Source: Methanosarcina sp.
GTDB lineage: Archaea; Halobacteriota; Methanosarcinia; Methanosarcinales; Methanosarcinaceae
DNA length: 59,111 nt
Direction: 5' to 3'
Assembly: GCA_003164755.1 (NCBI GenBank)
Contig: PLUB01000113.1
Coordinates: forward strand, 1 to 59,111
Both the position numbers and the translations under genes were made by a program. Below are positions 28,277 through 37,960 of this stretch, piece by piece; positions within the stretch are counted from its first letter, which is position 1; each line of letters starts with the position of its first letter. Below the pieces are notes generated by a model that saw only the letters and a list, made by a program, of their open reading frames with translations, was not told the origin of the DNA and ran no database searches.

Positions 28277-28969
28277 TTATAAAAGTTTAGTTTGAGCCTC
28301 ACCTTTCGTAAGATGATTTATAAGAGCGTAAAAATCAGTTTGAATTCCTGCCGGAATCCTTATAACTGCAATCCAAGAACCGTCACGCTGCCATTCTTCT
28401 TTTGTAATGGTTCCAACCTTGGAAATGTCTCCATATGCTTTGGGGGCATATAATGGAGGAATTTTCACAGCAATATTGATTTCTTCAAAACGTATGGGTA
28501 TAAGTGGGCGAATAGCTTTCATTGTAATATTTACTAGTTGATCCACACTTTTTAAAGGGTCGATATGAACCTTTGCCTCATCCATAGCTTTTTCAATCCT
28601 TGCGGGAGGATGAGGCGTTCTTGTCTGGGGATTTATAGCATTCTTGGAAATAGTATAGATAACCTTTCTCTTTTTTTCCTCAAGCATGCATCTTCTCTGC
28701 TCAGCTGTAAGCTGAAGTTCTCCATTTTTCAGGATCAAGGCAGCAATCGCAGAGAGGTCAGTAGTCTCAAAAGATTTGATAATATCAGATTCTGCTGCAC
28801 GATCTCCTCTGTTTGCGTCTTCGAAGATTGTTTCAACTGCCAGGATGTCTTCTAGATTTACTTCTTCTCCTCGTTTGTAGGCCAGAGCTCCTTCTGACTC
28901 GACCAGGATTTCGAAATGTTTGCTGCCTCTTTTAAGCCTTGCAGTAACTGCCTCATCCAGGGACACCAT
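28277..28969 (-). CDS. sbds: Ribosome maturation protein SBDS homolog
   Basis: The archaeal ortholog of the Shwachman-Bodian-Diamond protein, which works with an EF-2-like GTPase in late 60S/50S maturation. The three domains are visible: an N-terminal FYSH domain (AVTARLKRGSKHFEILVES), a helical middle (LTAEQRRCMLEEKKRKVIYT) with the conserved INPQTRTPHPPARIEKAM, and a C-terminal ferredoxin-like domain. The frame opens with a TTG two codons earlier; I start at the ATG at 28969 (230 residues), which has AGGT about 10 bases upstream. It is the second gene of the psmA-SBDS-rrp4-rrp41-rrp42 block. Confidence 0.95.
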   Translation of the reverse strand: MVSLDEAVTARLKRGSKHFEILVESEGALAYKRGEEVNLEDILAVETIFEDANRGDRAAESDIIKSFETTDLSAIAALILKNGELQLTAEQRRCMLEEKKRKVIYTISKNAINPQTRTPHPPARIEKAMDEAKVHIDPLKSVDQLVNITMKAIRPLIPIRFEEINIAVKIPPLYAPKAYGDISKVGTITKEEWQRDGSWIAVIRIPAGIQTDFYALINHLTKGEAQTKLL

Positions 28970-29050
28970 TTCCAAATACCTTCTCCAAACAATAATTGTG
29001 AGAATAAAAAATTCTCTGAGTATTCATTTCTTGAAAACTAATATAACTTT

Positions 29051-29800
29051 TTATTCTTTGTGTTCAGCCTCTCTGTGTTTTGCAAGGATCTGCTGAACAT
29101 ATTTCTCAACTTCTTCAGGAACCAATTTCCTGAATTTCTTATCCTGAAGGGAGACAATACCCACTTCGAGGGTTGCAGCTTCGAATTTACCTTCAGCAGC
29201 TCTATAGAGCGCATCCATCCCGAGGAGAATAGCTGCATCAATATTCATGTCTGTTCTGTAATCAGCCTCAAAAACTTCAACTACTGCGTTTCTGCCTGCT
29301 CCAATAGCTGTTGCCTTGTATTCCAGAAGAGCACCACTCGGATCAGTTTCAAATAGCCTCGGGAGATTGTCATTCACACCTGCAATAAGAAGTGCAGTAC
29401 CGTAGGGACGAACACCTCCATACTGTGTGTAGGTCTGTTTATGGTCGCAAATTTTTTTGGAGAGAACCTCAACGCCTATGGGTTCATCATAAGAAACCCT
29501 GTTGACCTGTGATTCTACACGGGCCCGATCAACAAGAGAGCGGGCGTCTGCCACAAGTCCTGAAGTTGCGGCTCCGATGTGATCATCAATTTGGAAAATT
29601 TTTTCTATTGATTCAGTTTCCACAAGCCTGCTCGTAATTCTCTTATCAACCAGCAGCACTACCCCATCAGCTGCCTTGATTCCCACGGCTGTTGTTCCCC
29701 TTTTAACTGCCTCGCGGGCATATTCTACCTGAAAAAGTCTTCCATCGGGGCTAAAAACAGTAATTGCCCTGTCATAACCCATTTGTGGTGCCATCTGCAT
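29051..29800 (-). CDS. psmA: Proteasome subunit alpha
   Basis: The alpha subunit of the archaeal 20S proteasome, forming the outer gated rings that dock PAN. The family start [20 protein letters not shown] is at residues about 9-28, and the conserved [15 protein letters not shown] and [15 protein letters not shown] follow. The N-terminal tail and Tyr-Asp-Arg gate residues are present, and no active-site Thr is expected in alpha. The ATG at 29800 has GGGAG 9 bases upstream. Length 249 is normal. It heads the psmA-SBDS-rrp4-rrp41-rrp42 run. Confidence 0.97.
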   Translation of the reverse strand: MQMAPQMGYDRAITVFSPDGRLFQVEYAREAVKRGTTAVGIKAADGVVLLVDKRITSRLVETESIEKIFQIDDHIGAATSGLVADARSLVDRARVESQVNRVSYDEPIGVEVLSKKICDHKQTYTQYGGVRPYGTALLIAGVNDNLPRLFETDPSGALLEYKATAIGAGRNAVVEVFEADYRTDMNIDAAILLGMDALYRAAEGKFEAATLEVGIVSLQDKKFRKLVPEEVEKYVQQILAKHREAEHKE

Positions 29801-30598
29801 ATTCCATATCTCCCTTATTATATATCTATTCTTGTTGTTCCCAATCTTCCCGGCAAATAACCGGTATTATTTCCTTTTAGGATCTCTACCCGCAGAGTCA
29901 TCAGCTAAATAAACGCCTTCCAAAAAAAGGCTTTGGTCAGTGATCACGAAATTGTGCGGATATCCCGAAAATTCAGGGGCTTAAAGCCCCAGACCCTTCA
30001 TTCATGTAAGGAAAACGACTTTTGATCCACTATAACGTATTTCTTCCTTATTAGAGTTTTTAACCTTTTATTCGGGACTTCAAATCCTGACAGCTTTTTT
30101 AGATGAAACCAGCGAAAACACACCAGGTAAAGGGAATTCAAAGGCACTTTTACCCAATAAAATGCGTTCCCCAAATTGCGACATGGATTCACGTATTTAA
30201 GGGAGACCATTTTTATTGCTTTTGAGGTCTAGTTCCGATGTTAACCAATCCGTTAGTAAAGTGTATTTACTCAGTTATAATGCTTGTGAGACCCATGTAT
30301 TTCTAGTACATAAAATCGAGCTTTGATAACCTCATTGAGATTTAACTTTTCATATTTTTCAATGAACTCGGATTTCAGGCCTACTTTCTTATCAGAATCT
30401 CACTCAGCTACAATTAACTTTCAGAAATTCCGCACAAGCTACATCACTGTCAATCAGTCCTACTAATCAATATGTTACACTAAATTATACTCATTAATTG
30501 TTGTATATATTAAGCAGCTCCATGGCTGAAGATTCAATGTAAACATAAAAATAATAACAAGAAAAGCTGCCATTTTATTTTCCTGAATCTTCCATATT
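29801..30598. other. Large gap inside the exosome/RNase P superoperon
   Basis: About 800 bases separate rnp2 from psmA, which are often close in archaeal superoperons. It contains a perfect inverted repeat GGGGCTTAAAGCCCC at 29976-29990 and a 70-codon minus-strand frame (29998-30210, starting MVSLKYVNPCRNLGN) that I cannot identify. A TATATCTATTC-like stretch 20-30 bases before psmA may be its own promoter. Confidence 0.4.
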
Positions 30599-30982
30599 TT
30601 ATTCCTCAACCATTTTGAATTTAGTCTCAATTTTGGGCTCAAAGACCTTATGTATTTGGAGGAATTTTTCAGTAGCTCTTTTAACTGTACCTGAAATCCC
30701 AAATATGTGCAAAGTTGCTCTCTTCCCATTAATCCGAGTGATAGCTGCCAGAGAAGCTCTAGTTTCTTTTACTCTGGTATTGGAGCACTGGATAATACCT
30801 TTCCAGTCTTCAAATCCCAAGATTTTAACATCGCATTCACTTGAGATTACATCTCCGAGAAGTGAGGAAGCAGAGGACATGATCTCCTTTACCAAATCGC
30901 TCCTGCCTACAGGTCCCTCGGAAATCAGCTCAAAAGCTATATAGCGTTTTTTCCCACGAAGCGAAGGAAGCAAGCGTTTCAA
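30599..30982 (-). CDS. rnp2: RNase P protein component 2 (Pop5)
   Basis: An archaeal Pop5-type subunit of the RNA-based RNase P holoenzyme, which removes 5' leaders from pre-tRNA; Pop5 pairs with Rpp30 to support catalysis. Recognisable parts are KRLLPSLRGKKRYIAFELIS at the N-terminus and the central GIIQCSNTRVKETRASLAAI. Length 127 fits the family. The start is a TTG at 30982 that overlaps the rnp3 stop as TTGA, so translation is coupled; a GTGAT stretch just upstream can serve as ribosome site. Confidence 0.92.
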   Translation of the reverse strand: MKRLLPSLRGKKRYIAFELISEGPVGRSDLVKEIMSSASSLLGDVISSECDVKILGFEDWKGIIQCSNTRVKETRASLAAITRINGKRATLHIFGISGTVKRATEKFLQIHKVFEPKIETKFKMVEE

Positions 30983-31698
30983 AAATAATCACACTCTTCA
31001 AGCACTTCGATGCCTTCTCTTATATGGCCAGATATATTATGTTTCCTTAAAATGATTTTTTCAGGTACAGTACACATAGCTTCAAGAGCTTCTTCCTCTT
31101 CAAGCCCGCATATTTCAGCCATAGCAAGTGTTTCCATTGGGGAACGAAGATCAAAACAGGACATTGCGCTGCTTGAGAGTACGAGAGAAACATCGTATTT
31201 CCTTGCAAGGTCTAGGTTTGCCCTGAGAGCCGATAAAAGACTGATACGTCTTGAACCCCTTGAATGAAGGAAAGGCCTCAATGTCAGGCCTATTGCAACC
31301 CCGTTTTCAGCTGCTGCCTTTGCAAGCACCTGATTTAGCCCGCTGCTCTTATCAAAAGACGGATGATTCAATATATCTACTCTGGGGTTTTCCAGCGAAA
31401 CCTTGTTGATAGCCTCTGAACCTCCGTGTACTATCAAGACATCCACCGATTTTCTGAATTTACCTATCAAACTGTTAAGTTTCGAGGGATTTTCTTCTAT
31501 GAGCTCAATTCCTCTGAAAATTTCAAATCCGTTGGTTGAGATAAGTAAAGGCGGTGATTGAGGAAGTTTATCCGAATGGTTTGCAATCACAATCCCACTG
31601 TACCCGAAATACATGGCAAGAGTCGCAAGTTGTTCAACAGTATTATCCCCATCAGGAATTGCATGAACGCAAAAATCATAAAATTTTGGCTTACCCAA
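30979..31698 (-). CDS. rnp3: RNase P protein component 3 (Rpp30)
   Basis: The Rpp30-type TIM-barrel-like subunit of archaeal RNase P, PHP-fold derived, partner of Pop5. It begins [20 protein letters not shown], has a central GIELIEENPSKLNSLIGKFR and VDVLIVHGGSE, then RVDILNHPSF and the C-terminal VLSSSAMSCFDLRSPME. Length 239 is typical. Its start overlaps the end of the upstream COG1325 gene by 8 bases, and its stop overlaps rnp2, so the set is tightly coupled. Confidence 0.93.
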   Translation of the reverse strand: MGKPKFYDFCVHAIPDGDNTVEQLATLAMYFGYSGIVIANHSDKLPQSPPLLISTNGFEIFRGIELIEENPSKLNSLIGKFRKSVDVLIVHGGSEAINKVSLENPRVDILNHPSFDKSSGLNQVLAKAAAENGVAIGLTLRPFLHSRGSRRISLLSALRANLDLARKYDVSLVLSSSAMSCFDLRSPMETLAMAEICGLEEEEALEAMCTVPEKIILRKHNISGHIREGIEVLEECDYF

Positions 31699-32131
31699 AA
31701 AACTCCTCCAATATGGCTCCAGCTTTTCCCCTACTCTTCGGATATGTCTTGATCTTGACTTTTACAGTGATTGCATTCGAAGAATCAGTTAGCTTTACCT
31801 TCTGCAGGTACGCAGCCTGCTTATCAAAGCGGAGATGGAAAACCTGATCATTGTCCAGCCTCTCCGGCATTTCTTTCCTGAGCCGTGCTACATCCTCCTC
31901 CAAAAAATGTTCCCGGACAAAACTAGCAAAACATAGACAATCTGCCTTCCTTTTAACCTGCAAGCTCAATATGGTAATTGGATTTCCATGATGCCCCTCA
32001 GAATGAAGCTCTTCAATCAACGCCCTATCTCGGACACTGGTGCTTGATACAAAAAATTTTAGAGCCTTCCGGACTCTGAATACGTCTTCTGTTGCGTGGG
32101 CAAGCGCACGCAGTGTTATGTAATGAATCAC
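31691..32131 (-). CDS. Predicted RNA-binding protein, COG1325 (exosome-associated)
   Basis: A 146-residue archaeal protein from COG1325, described from gene context as a predicted exosome subunit or RNA-binding protein. It begins [20 protein letters not shown], has the conserved [20 protein letters not shown] and ends in the pattern [19 protein letters not shown]. The start is GTG (32131), forming a GTGA overlap with the rpl15e stop. It lies between a ribosomal gene and RNase P genes, consistent with a role in RNA processing; direct biochemical function is not established to my knowledge. Confidence 0.85.
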   Translation of the reverse strand: MIHYITLRALAHATEDVFRVRKALKFFVSSTSVRDRALIEELHSEGHHGNPITILSLQVKRKADCLCFASFVREHFLEEDVARLRKEMPERLDNDQVFHLRFDKQAAYLQKVKLTDSSNAITVKVKIKTYPKSRGKAGAILEEFFG

Positions 32132-32718
32132 TTACCTCGACTCTTATGTCCACGGATGCTTGGCCTGGTTTTTTCAGTGCCCTTACCTCGTGTAGACATA
32201 CCTCTCCCCTTAAGACCGGCACTAGTCTTGCCTCTTGTAGCTCTACCCCTAACAGACGGGGCACAGATCCAATTAAGATTCTTGTCACTCTTTATTACAG
32301 GATGATGAGGATCTACAAGGATAGCTTCAAACCATATGTGCTTTCCATCCTCACCCACCCAGTAAGAGTTCAGAAGCTCAAGGTTAGGGTACTTACGGTC
32401 TGCACGAGCTTCAGCAATCCTCTGGATGCTCATGCCACCTGTGATCCTATTCTTTCCCATTTTCTGTGTTCTTCTTCCACGGTTGAATCTCGTTTTACCA
32501 AGTCCTCCACGACGTACCTTTATCCTGGCAACAATTATACCCTGCTTAGCTTTATATCCAAGAGAGCGAGCTCTGTCAATCCGTGTGGGTTTTTCTATTC
32601 TGGTCACAGATCCCTGTTTTCTCCAAATTTGCAAGCGCTCCCATCGGAGCTCTTTCACATACGTCTCTTCAGGGTTTTTCCATGCATCCCGTACATATCC
32701 ATAAAAAGATTTTACCAA
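32128..32718 (-). CDS. rpl15e: 50S ribosomal protein L15e
   Basis: A basic large-subunit protein found in archaea and eukaryotes. It starts [20 protein letters not shown] and shows the conserved [19 protein letters not shown] and [19 protein letters not shown]. The C-terminal 40 residues are Arg/Gly/Lys-rich and fit rRNA contacts. Length 196 is normal. It is the first gene of the minus-strand run rpl15e-COG1325-rnp3-rnp2, and its leader contains a multi-stem RNA fold (32731-32805). Confidence 0.97.
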   Translation of the reverse strand: MVKSFYGYVRDAWKNPEETYVKELRWERLQIWRKQGSVTRIEKPTRIDRARSLGYKAKQGIIVARIKVRRGGLGKTRFNRGRRTQKMGKNRITGGMSIQRIAEARADRKYPNLELLNSYWVGEDGKHIWFEAILVDPHHPVIKSDKNLNWICAPSVRGRATRGKTSAGLKGRGMSTRGKGTEKTRPSIRGHKSRGK

Positions 32719-32730
32719 TTAAAACACCAA

Positions 32731-32805
32731 GTTTCATTTATGTTTCACGGTTCAACCCTGTCTGCAGGGTCACACTCCAACGGGAACTAATCCCGAAAAT
32801 GAAAC
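32731..32805 (-). promoter_or_regulatory. Multi-stem structured leader of rpl15e
   Basis: In the untranslated region just before rpl15e, the minus strand can form an outer stem GTTTCAT/ATGAAAC (32799-32805 with 32731-32737). A perfect hairpin CGGGA-loop-TCCCG lies at 32781-32795, and a second perfect hairpin ACCCTG-CAGA-CAGGGT at 32755-32770. An alternative outer partner (GTGAAAC, 32742-32748) offers a switch-like rearrangement. It may be an autoregulatory site for a ribosomal protein; no known riboswitch matches. Confidence 0.4.
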
Positions 32806-32930
32806 ATGCGATACAAAGGAATAATCTGATTTAAAGCTTTGCCCCCTCAAAGACATTTTAAAAGCAAATAATTCTTCAAAAAAACTTAATAGAAAAGGAA
32901 AAAGGGAGAAAGAAATGTAGGGACTTAAAC

Positions 32931-32955
32931 AATTATATATTAATTATATAATATT
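32931..32955 (-). promoter_or_regulatory. TATA-rich promoter region of the rpl15e transcript
   Basis: AATATTATATAATTAATATATAATT (minus strand) lies about 215-235 bases upstream of rpl15e. With a transcription start about 25 bases downstream, the leader would be about 190 bases and would include the structured segment. Function is inferred from sequence only. Confidence 0.4.
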
Positions 32956-32961
32956 GCCTCT

Positions 32962-33774
32962 CTGGCCGACCACTCATTATATGATTCATGTTTTAACAGA
33001 TCTAAATGTTAGTAGAGCCCTTAATGTCCACTTTGAATCCATAATTCCATAATCTTTTGCAGGTGTATTTTCGCATTTGACTTTTTTCATCTTCATATAC
33101 CAATCCACATGCACTCTACGTAAGGTAAAATGGGTACATTAGAACACCATTTACATGTCAAGAACTCTATTTTCTTCGAAAACTAACATGAAATTTTCAG
33201 ATAACAGGCACAAACAAATTAAAATTTTTTTTGCTTCAACTTTTTTGACTATTGATTGCATCATTACCTTGGGAAAGATGTTATCTCATATTTGGTTTTT
33301 CAAAACCTTTATAAAATTAATCAATGAATGCCATCAAAGGCTCAAATGGAACTTTGGTAAAGTATGCCAAATTGCCTTTTATGCATCACCATTGTCCAAA
33401 TAAATTTATGAATTAGAATTGAAATAAAAATGAAAGATAAATCTGAATCCTCTGATATCTATTTTAACTTAAATAGATGCATCTAATTACTTACTGCTGG
33501 AAAAAGAAAAAGCAGAATCAACAGCCAATAGTTAATGAAAAATCAACTAATTAAAATTTGCCAATTTAATTAATATAAAGATGGTTTATTTGATAGTTCT
33601 TTATTAAGGCTGAATAGTTACAAAAATGGTTCCAAAGAACTCCAAGAGTGAAAAAGAACAATTAATCAAATAAAGAATTTAAAAGAATTAGGAACTTTCA
33701 GAATTCCTATTCAATAATTTGGGGATACGATTGAAAATCGAAATAACTGAAAAAAATTATTGAAATAATCTTTT
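32962..33774. other. AT-rich intergenic region
   Basis: About 800 bases with no convincing gene. An 82-codon plus-strand frame (33155-33403) has no recognisable motif. A minus-strand stretch at about 33050-33125 reads RRVHVDWYMKMKKVKCENTP, which looks protein-derived, but I cannot place it. Confidence 0.35.
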
Positions 33775-34548
33775 TTATAAATTTCGTAAATAATTAAGGC
33801 TTTGAATTCCTTCTTCAAGCGAACCCATCTCAGCAACAAAGACCCCTTTATAGTCTGAAAGCCTTTCCATGACTAATTTCCAGTTTATATTACCTCTTCC
33901 TAAAGACAGATGTTCATCTTTTTTTCCCATATTATCGTGAATATGCACATGGGATATTTTTTCAGAGAGGAGATCCAGAAAATCATTCACAAGCCCAACT
34001 GTGTTTGCGTGCCCCACATCAAAGGTAAAACCCACGTTATGGCTTCCGATAGATTCAAGCATCTCAAGTATTTCATCAGGATATTTCCCGAAAATTTTTG
34101 GAAAATCGGGCATATTTTCAACAGCGATGAGAATCCCAAAATCCGCCGCAAAGTCGCATATTTCCCGGATTGAGGCCAGATTAGTCAGGTACGCTTCCTG
34201 CGGAACCTGTACTCCATAATGGGAAAGATAACCAGGGTGAATTACAGCCAAGTTTATATAGTTGGAAGCTAGGGTAAGGTAATGTTTCATCTGCCTGAGG
34301 ACTTCTGCCCTGATTGAATTGTTAAGACCTGCCAGATTCATATCCGAGAATGGCAAGTGTAGAGTCAGTTCAAGACCAGTAGTCTCATAGATATTTTTTA
34401 AATTCTGGATATTTTTGCTGTTCAAGCACTGGGATCCCTCCTGTAAGATCTCCCAACCAGTATACCCATAGTCTTCGAGCTTATAAGCCCATTTGAAAGG
34501 ATCTGCGATAGCTACATGCGATGAAAAACTGATTCTTTGCAATTGCAT
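33775..34548 (-). CDS. Sugar phosphate isomerase/epimerase-like TIM-barrel protein
   Basis: A 257-residue AP-endonuclease-2/xylose-isomerase-like TIM barrel. The metal-site residues typical of the fold are visible in order: His in LAVIHPGYL, Glu in IAVENMPDF, Asp and His in GFTFDVGHANTVG, His in ISHVHIHDNMG and Glu in VFVAEMGS. The presence of all of them implies an active divalent-metal enzyme. Family members act on sugar phosphates, inositols or abasic DNA, and substrate cannot be assigned here. It stands alone with a TATA-rich region upstream. Confidence 0.8.
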   Translation of the reverse strand: MQLQRISFSSHVAIADPFKWAYKLEDYGYTGWEILQEGSQCLNSKNIQNLKNIYETTGLELTLHLPFSDMNLAGLNNSIRAEVLRQMKHYLTLASNYINLAVIHPGYLSHYGVQVPQEAYLTNLASIREICDFAADFGILIAVENMPDFPKIFGKYPDEILEMLESIGSHNVGFTFDVGHANTVGLVNDFLDLLSEKISHVHIHDNMGKKDEHLSLGRGNINWKLVMERLSDYKGVFVAEMGSLEEGIQSLNYLRNL

Positions 34549-34735
34549 GAAGATAATTCATTCCTTTTCATTAATTAATATAAGTTTATACGTGGGAATT
34601 GACATATAGTTAACTAAGTTAAGTTAGTTTAATGAGACCTTTCAATGAGCTTCAACAGAGCATTAGTATACATACAAAGAGATAATAAATATAGAGAATT
34701 ATAGCCATACAGAATTTGAGAAGCTTGAGAAAATC

Positions 34736-35215
34736 TTAACCCTTTTCCACATAATCCATTTCCACCTCAACAATCGGTATACCTCCTTCAGTAATGGGCA
34801 AAAGCCACTCTAAAAGTCTTTCCATTTCTTTCTGAGACTCAGCCATGATAACGATTTCAATATATCCGAGAGATTCGTTTTGAACAGAAATACTGGGGAC
34901 ACCAACAAAAGCAGCCTGTTTGTTTAGCAAGAAACGGACCGAAAGACTATCATTGGATAAGTTTTTACTGAAAACTTTATTGCGGATACTATCTATAATC
35001 TCTTCTCTTCGAATTAGCCCATGCAGAGTTTGCAAGAGATCAAGCCCTCCTTCTCCAGAAACAAATAAACTATGAGAATCTCCTAGCTCAGGTTTAATGA
35101 TCTCAGTAGTCTTTTTTTCGAGTGGTATGTTAGTAAAAAGAGCCGAAATTGCTCGAAGAACTTTTTCGGGGTCCTCGGTAGGATACACAACTGCTGAAAC
35201 TTTAACATGTATCAT
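34736..35215 (-). CDS. UPF0201 family protein (COG1931)
   Basis: A 159-residue archaeal protein. It begins IHVKVSAVVYPTEDPEKVLR and has the conserved block GLIRREEIIDSIRNKVFSKN, followed by SVRFLLNKQAAFVGVPSIS. The family (UPF0201, formerly DUF54) is thought to resemble RNA-binding ribosomal protein L5-like folds, but function is unproven. It follows UPF0200 by about 50 bases in the same direction. The UPF0200-UPF0201 pair is a conserved archaeal neighbourhood, suggesting a shared process. Confidence 0.85.
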   Translation of the reverse strand: MIHVKVSAVVYPTEDPEKVLRAISALFTNIPLEKKTTEIIKPELGDSHSLFVSGEGGLDLLQTLHGLIRREEIIDSIRNKVFSKNLSNDSLSVRFLLNKQAAFVGVPSISVQNESLGYIEIVIMAESQKEMERLLEWLLPITEGGIPIVEVEMDYVEKG

Positions 35216-35267
35216 AAATTTGCTCCAATATCGAAAAGGAGTTTATTTGCAGGGTTGTAATGGATTA

Positions 35268-35879
35268 TTAAATTGAATCTTGTCCAGAAGAATTGGTTTG
35301 GCATATTTGACCCTTTGAGCTGTGTAACGAGTCTAAATCGGAGTAGTTACTCAAAACCTCGACAACGTTCTTTTTAAAAACATCCAGAGTGAAGCTGTTC
35401 TCAATTTCAATATTTGATGCCTCTATAGCTTCTCCCATACCCCAACCAAGTTCTCGCTTATCTCGATGACGGAGTTCTTCTATACTGTTCATATCATCGC
35501 TTCGACCTCTTTTTTGGACTCTAGAAAAGCGAATTTTAATCGGAGAGTAAATAGAAATAAGGACAAAACCTATTCCAAATTCTCGCCTGAAGCATTCCAC
35601 CTCGGCAATTCCGCGTACCCCATCCACAACCACAAATTCAGAATTCATTTTTCTGATGTGAAAAACGCAGCATCTGGCAACTACATCCATGCCTTCACAT
35701 TTGCGGAGGTCCGCTGCAACCATTCCAGTGTTAGAGTCATTGGGTTCAAGCTCGCGTTTTAATACCTCTTCCCTGATCACATCACCCATATTAACAACGG
35801 GAATGTTCATATGAGTGGCAATTCTTGCAGCTTCTGATTTTCCAGAAGCTGGCATGCCTACGAATGCTATTATTTTCAT
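35268..35879 (-). CDS. UPF0200 P-loop nucleotide kinase-like protein
   Basis: A dephospho-CoA kinase/adenylate kinase-like P-loop protein of the UPF0200 family. The nucleotide-binding motif GMPASGKSE is at residues 8-16, the NMP-binding helix follows (NMGDVIREEVLKRE), and VVVDGVRGIAEVE marks the Walker B strand. The frame opens with TTG, immediately followed by ATG (35879), which has AAAGGT upstream; I start there (203 residues). The last 25 residues are low-complexity and Ser/Gln-rich. Substrate unknown. Confidence 0.85.
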   Translation of the reverse strand: MKIIAFVGMPASGKSEAARIATHMNIPVVNMGDVIREEVLKRELEPNDSNTGMVAADLRKCEGMDVVARCCVFHIRKMNSEFVVVDGVRGIAEVECFRREFGIGFVLISIYSPIKIRFSRVQKRGRSDDMNSIEELRHRDKRELGWGMGEAIEASNIEIENSFTLDVFKKNVVEVLSNYSDLDSLHSSKGQICQTNSSGQDSI

Positions 35880-35882
35880 CAA

Positions 35883-36345
35883 AGATTACCTTTTAACCAA
35901 ATATTATACTTGAATTATATACGAATAGAAACTTGATTCAATTAAACCTAATCTCAAACCTGAGTAGAGCTTGAATAATTAATTGTATAACAGAGAACCT
36001 AACTTTAGTATATAAAAATGGTATAATCGTATTCAAACCACAGGATCATATATAGTATTTCCTGAAAAATTCAGTAGTACCTAATTTCATTATTTCCGAA
36101 ACCATTTCTACAAATTGAATAAAATCCACAAAATTACTGAACTAATTGAATGGTTGACTACAAAAGCGAAAAATTAATCCACTTGGTATAGACACAGCAA
36201 GTTTTCTGTCTGTGAAGCTCTTAAATTAGAATTTAAACTTAAAAATGTATTCTCCCCCTCACTAATTTTAGTCATTCATTATTTTTATTCGACAGATGCA
36301 ACATTAAATAGTATAAAACTTGTCACACTCATACCTAAAAACAGT
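35883..36345. other. AT-rich intergenic region
   Basis: About 460 bases between divergent segments. TATA-like stretches occur (ATATAGTATTTC near 36051), but no gene or repeat is recognised. Confidence 0.35.
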
Positions 36346-36546
36346 TTGTTATATAGGGAAGTCATCTTCGAAAGCTCTCAAGATGTTCTTATTCCAGACA
36401 GCACAATTATTCCTCTTTTATCCCCTTTAACAGACAAGTTTCCAGCAGCAATAGCAAGACAAGTAGCTTCAGGAGTGAAGGGGAGAATTATGATAAGTGC
36501 AGTTGCTAACGAACCTAAAATCGGTCATCGTACTTTAAAAAAATAG
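36346..36546 (+). CDS. Short unidentified open frame (possible gene fragment)
   Basis: A 66-residue frame starting with TTG (MLYREVIFESSQDVLIPDS...) whose composition looks coding: VLIPDSTIIPLLSPLTDKFP and AAIARQVASGVKGRIMISAV. The same frame is open for about 100 bases further upstream without a start codon, so it may be the 3' end of a larger gene that lost its beginning. I do not recognise the family. A decayed IS4 transposase follows. Confidence 0.3.
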   Translation: MLYREVIFESSQDVLIPDSTIIPLLSPLTDKFPAAIARQVASGVKGRIMISAVANEPKIGHRTLKK

Positions 36547-36651
36547 CTGAAATAAAAGTATTAAAAAATAGGCCCCTGGATCAAAGAGTTTGTTCTTCTA
36601 GTTGAATTTGGTTTTTTTTAAAATAAATAAAATATTTGTGAAAGTTGAAGA

Positions 36652-37250
36652 ATGGTGGATATTTTGTTTCAAGGATTAAGGAAATATGAACCCTTTGTTG
36701 TTTCTGTTAAAGAGGGAGTTTTTAAGACAAAAAATAAAATGTTAGCTTGCAAACATATTAGTAAGTTCATTAAGCAACTTTTTAGGAAAGATCTTGATAC
36801 TGTTGTGAAAATAACATTGAACGAAGCATATAATACGGCAAGAAAAAAAATGGAATGAAAATCCCTCTTGTTACAATATTGAACAATGAAGAGGAAAATA
36901 ATCACATATATATAAAATACATGTCAAATATTATAACAAATATCCAGAAAAATATCTTAGATGCGAAAGAGATTACAAAATTGAATTTAGAGCCGCCTTT
37001 CAAAAATTAAGACATAAAATACTCATTTGATGTTCTTGATGCAAAGAATGAACAGGTAATTGAAACTATTATATGGACAGCAATATTAACATTAATCGTT
37101 AGCAGAAAAATATATTATCTTATAAGTAACAATACTAATAAGCATGAAAAGATGTTGCTATAGACGTAATTGATCTTGAGTACAATATTTGCAAATGATG
37201 TATCAAATTTGATGAGTATGATACAGACAAAAATGTGGAATTAAAAGAAA
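36652..37250 (+). pseudogene. Degraded IS4-type transposase
   Basis: Across several frames the plus strand reads DPFVV-like YEPFVVSVKEGVFKTKNKM, then VVKITLNEAYNTARKK, then IPLVTILNNEEENNHIYI, then NIQKNILDAKEITKLN and finally SFDVLDAKNEQVIETIIWTA followed by ILTLIVSRKIYYLI. This order is that of IS4-type transposases, whose C-terminus has ...LFKELKSKYALDVLxTKNEQVIEALIWTAxLTLIVSRRIY. The glutamate-containing region is damaged (EPPFKN then stop), and many stops interrupt the frame. Confidence 0.65.
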
Positions 37251-37540
37251 TTATGAAACTGTAAAGGAAGTATATGAAATCCAAGCGTAAGATCCATACG
37301 TAAACACAGAAAAATTCAGAAGAATAGTTTGAATGAAATATGAAAAAGCTGAAAAGAAGAAAATACTCCTGAGATATAAAAGTAGATCGCTAACCGATGA
37401 TCGAATAGCAATTTTAGAAAACGAGTTGAGTTTTAAGAATTAAAGTTTGAATTTCAGGAGAAAATATTTTATAAAATAAGGAAAAGGCGAGAAAATCTAA
37501 TCAAATAATTATTCTCAAAAAAGTGAAATCGGGGATTTAC

Positions 37541-37864
37541 ATGAAAAAAGATATTAGTATAAAAATCTATTCAAATATAATAAGAAAATTAGTAATTTTC
37601 ACTCAATTTCTGGTTTTTTTCTTGGTTATAGGCTCATCAATAGCGATGGCTTGTACAGGATTTTTAGAGGAAAACAAATCATATGATATTCACAAAAATA
37701 TTGTAAACCAAACTGAATTTTCTCCAAAACTTGGACTTGCACCAGAAAATCCTAAGTTTATCGAATACCAGAATAATAAAAAATTGAATCAAAAGGCACA
37801 GTCTCAAAGTGGACACAAACCTGGTTTTATACCCTCACCTGTAGATTTAAGTCATTTACATTAA
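37541..37864 (+). pseudogene. N-terminal fragment of a secreted papain-like (C1) peptidase surface protein
   Basis: The ATG at 37541 follows GGGGATTTAC. Residues 1-38 form a signal peptide (basic start, then VIFTQFLVFFLVIGSSIAMA). The remainder reads APENPKFIEYQNN then GHKPGFIPSPVDLSHL, the pre-catalytic segment characteristic of secreted C1-family peptidases in Methanosarcina. The frame stops directly afterwards (HLH), about 100 bases before the terminus of an IS5-type remnant, so the catalytic domain is gone. Confidence 0.6.
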
Positions 37865-37960
37865 GAAATGATAACAAAATTCGTGACTATATTTTATCTA
37901 GTTAGCATGAAAGCACATTAGAAGTCTTCATCACGGAATCTTCCAATTTCCTATATCTAT

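Noticed and set aside
29870..29960. Possible box C/D RNA upstream of psmA (CTGATGACTC).
   Set aside because: No paired box D or guide spacing; not supported.
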